From an uncultured Elusimicrobia bacterium (GTDB taxonomy: Bacteria > Elusimicrobiota > Endomicrobiia > Endomicrobiales > Endomicrobiaceae), in NCBI GenBank assembly GCA_947168325.1, contig CAMVLN010000072.1, forward strand, positions 1 to 7,670: a stretch of DNA of 7,670 nucleotides, given 5' to 3'. Position 1 is the first letter of the stretch. The number at the start of each line of letters is the position of its first letter. Under the pieces are notes generated by a model, which did no database searches, was not told the DNA's origin, and was given only the letters and a program-made list of their open reading frames with translations. This document shows, in pieces, positions 6,783 through 7,670 of this stretch. Made by a program: the position numbers and the translations under genes.

Positions 6783-7387
6783 AAAAGAAGAAATAAAAGA
6801 ATACAGATAGAAGCAAGGGAAGAAATAATGAAAGAACTAATAAAAAGTAAAAAGGAAAAGCTTTATAGAAATAGCAAGCAAATTAAACAGAAATGTTAGC
6901 AGTATAATTAGAAAAATAAAAAAACAATAAAACAATAAGGATTTAAGCGATAGTTAACTCCATATTTTAGATTAGTAGAGATAGAATATATAATAAAAGA
7001 GGTAGTGAGAAAGTAACAGTAAGAAACAAGGTAAAAGAAATAATTTTGTAAAAATAATAAAAGTAATGAATAAAACATGACAAAAAGATAATAGCAACTA
7101 TGGAAATATTTGAATACGGAGGATATCCTATAAATTTTATTGCTTATGATAATTTATAGAAGATATTGGTTATACAGTAATAAACAAGTTGCCATCAATA
7201 TAAACATATTTTTATTACTATCATTGTAGTTATTAAAAAAGAACCATAGAAAATACTAATGGACTAAAAAGAGTAGTGTTTTCAAAACAAACTATTATTA
7301 ATGAGCAAATTCAACAATTAATAGATCAATAGTAGAGCAAGAAAGTGTTTAAATTGTTTCTCTCCAATGGATGTTTCTTTTTCTTAG
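6783..7387 (+). pseudogene. Heavily decayed IS30-family transposase gene (mobile-element relic)
   Basis: No open frame survives, but IS30 transposase motifs appear in the right order when frames are switched. The pieces are: REEIMKELIKSKKEK (6816-6860), then SFIEIASKLNRNVSSIIRK (6862-6918), matching the N-terminal helix-turn-helix; a weak EIEYII (6978-6995) where EGDTII would be; NNFVKIIKVMNKT (7039-7077); DKKIIATMEIF then INFIAYDN (7079-7153), the second Asp motif; EDIGYTVINKL and TYF (7159-7212); TIENTNGLKR (7243-7272), the Glu motif; NEQIQQLID (7294-7323); and RKCLNCFSPMDV ending at TAG 7385-7387. From the Asp codon (7148) to the Glu codon (7249) is 101 nt, one less than the 102 of the IS30 DD(33)E spacing, with the missing base near 7157. 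The stretch between helix-turn-helix and first Asp is far too short, implying a deletion. The original start and terminal inverted repeats are not identified. Confidence 0.75.
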
Positions 7388-7409
7388 TTACTTTTGAATA
7401 TGTCTGATA

Positions 7410-7438
7410 TTGACAAATATGTAATTTTTTTTTATTAT
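7410..7438 (+). promoter_or_regulatory. Promoter-like sequence facing tRNA-Thr
   Basis: Consensus TTGACA (7410-7415) is followed after exactly 17 bases by TATTAT (7433-7438), five of six matches to the -10 consensus. Transcription would start near 7445, inside the tandem 8-bp repeats, about 165 bases before the tRNA. It is the best candidate for driving the tRNA gene. Alternatively it could be part of the right end of the old IS element. Confidence 0.45.
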
Positions 7439-7439
7439 T

Positions 7440-7463
7440 TCATCGTATCATCATATCATCGTA
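7440..7463. repeat. Three tandem 8-bp repeats at a predicted transcription start
   Basis: TCATCGTA (7440-7447), TCATCATA (7448-7455) and TCATCGTA (7456-7463) lie head to tail; the middle copy differs by one base. They start two bases after the + strand -10 element, and the third copy overlaps the - strand -10 element. That placement is operator-like, though simple slippage could also create it. Confidence 0.75.
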
Positions 7464-7486
7464 ATATGTTAGCAAGTATATGTCAA
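7458..7486 (-). promoter_or_regulatory. Promoter-like sequence directed leftward
   Basis: On the - strand, consensus TTGACA (complement of 7481-7486) is followed after 17 bases by TACGAT (complement of 7458-7463), four of six matches. It would transcribe back through the transposase remnant, where no - strand gene is visible until nifU-like. It may be inactive, or may be a chance match in AT-rich DNA. Confidence 0.3.
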
Positions 7487-7498
7487 CAGTATATGCTA
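7470..7498. repeat. Direct repeat AGTATATG flanked by an inverted repeat
   Basis: AGTATATG occurs at 7475-7482 and 7488-7495 (13-base period). The pair is bracketed by TAGCA (7470-7474) and TGCTA (7494-7498), which are inverted repeats of each other. The cluster covers the - strand -35 element, so it could be a regulator site. Confidence 0.5.
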
Positions 7499-7609
7499 TT
7501 TAAGTCTTTTGAGTTTTGGGCATGATTGTGTTGTTGATTAGTGAGTAGAATATTTTAGATGGTTTAATTCTTTTTTTGTTAGGGTATTTCTTGTTTTTTA
7601 TATAATTGT

Positions 7610-7670
7610 GCCGATGTAGCTCAGCTGGTAGAGCAATGGTTTTGTAAACCATCGGTCGGAGGTTCAAGTC
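7610..7670 (+). tRNA. tRNA-Thr, anticodon UGU (3' end cut by the window)
   Basis: The first 61 bases of a tRNA. The acceptor 5' strand is GCCGATG (7610-7616). The D-arm has GCTC (7619-7622) paired with GAGC (7631-7634) around AGCTGGTA. The anticodon stem ATGGT/ACCAT (7636-7640 and 7648-7652) encloses loop TTTGTAA, giving anticodon TGT, which reads ACA (threonine). Variable bases follow, then GGAGG (7658-7662) with T-loop TTCAAGT (7663-7669). The remaining T-stem and acceptor strand lie outside. TATAAT at 7601-7606 is too close to the mature 5' end to be its promoter. Confidence 0.95.

Larger units (their letters stand above)
7388..7609. other. AT-rich gap between the transposase remnant and tRNA-Thr
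   Basis: No protein gene is visible. Contents from left to right: a + strand promoter-like pair (7410-7438), three tandem 8-bp repeats (7440-7463), a - strand promoter-like pair (7486-7458), an 8-bp direct repeat flanked by an inverted repeat (7470-7498), and a T-rich run up to the tRNA. The bases nearest the transposase remnant may be the decayed right end of the IS element, but no inverted-repeat partner was found on the left. Confidence 0.5.

Noticed and set aside
6828..6899. A 23-codon ORF (MKELIKSKKEK...) with a good GGAAG site as a possible small-peptide gene
   Set aside because: Its first half is the start of the IS30 helix-turn-helix, which continues in the next frame at 6859. It is a piece of the decayed transposase.
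7440..7463. Possible CRISPR or phage-type array
   Set aside because: The repeats are 8 bp, in direct contact without spacers, and only three in number.
7601..7606. Perfect TATAAT just before tRNA-Thr as its -10 element
   Set aside because: It is only 3 bases from the mature tRNA 5' end, so transcription would begin inside the tRNA. No -35 box lies at the right distance.

Overview
The window looks like chromosome from a very AT-rich, Gram-negative-type bacterium. lpxB (C-terminal end only) and msbA imply lipid A synthesis and export, and the next gene encodes a secreted beta-barrel of the PorV/UPF0164 kind. Rel, a zinc-finger L28, a GGGtGRT protein and a NifU-like protein are also present. 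This mix would fit Elusimicrobiota, perhaps an Endomicrobium-like lineage. That assignment is an inference from gene content and base composition only.

Left half, + strand (1-4408): four tightly packed genes, lpxB' > msbA > outer-membrane barrel > rel. Spacing runs from a 1-nt TAATG overlap to about 14 nt. The run ends at a hairpin with A- and T-runs on both sides that can also stop the converging rpmB transcript. The Rel protein is short: hydrolase, synthetase and TGS domains are present, but the usual C-terminal regulatory domains are missing.

Right-centre, - strand (6723-4438): nifU-like > 246-nt spacer > GGGtGRT gene > rpmB. nifU-like and rpmB each have a good sigma70-type promoter. The nifU-like leader carries a perfect 13-bp direct repeat. 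The NifU-like and GGGtGRT proteins form a pair of unknown function, probably iron-sulfur related.

Right end (6724-7670): no intact protein gene. About 600 bases hold a heavily decayed IS30-family transposase gene on the + strand. Its helix-turn-helix, DDE-region and C-terminal motifs can still be read if several frameshifts and stops are bridged. After it comes a 222-base AT-rich stretch with promoter-like sequences facing each other, three tandem 8-bp repeats and a second repeat cluster. The window ends inside a tRNA-Thr(UGU) gene.
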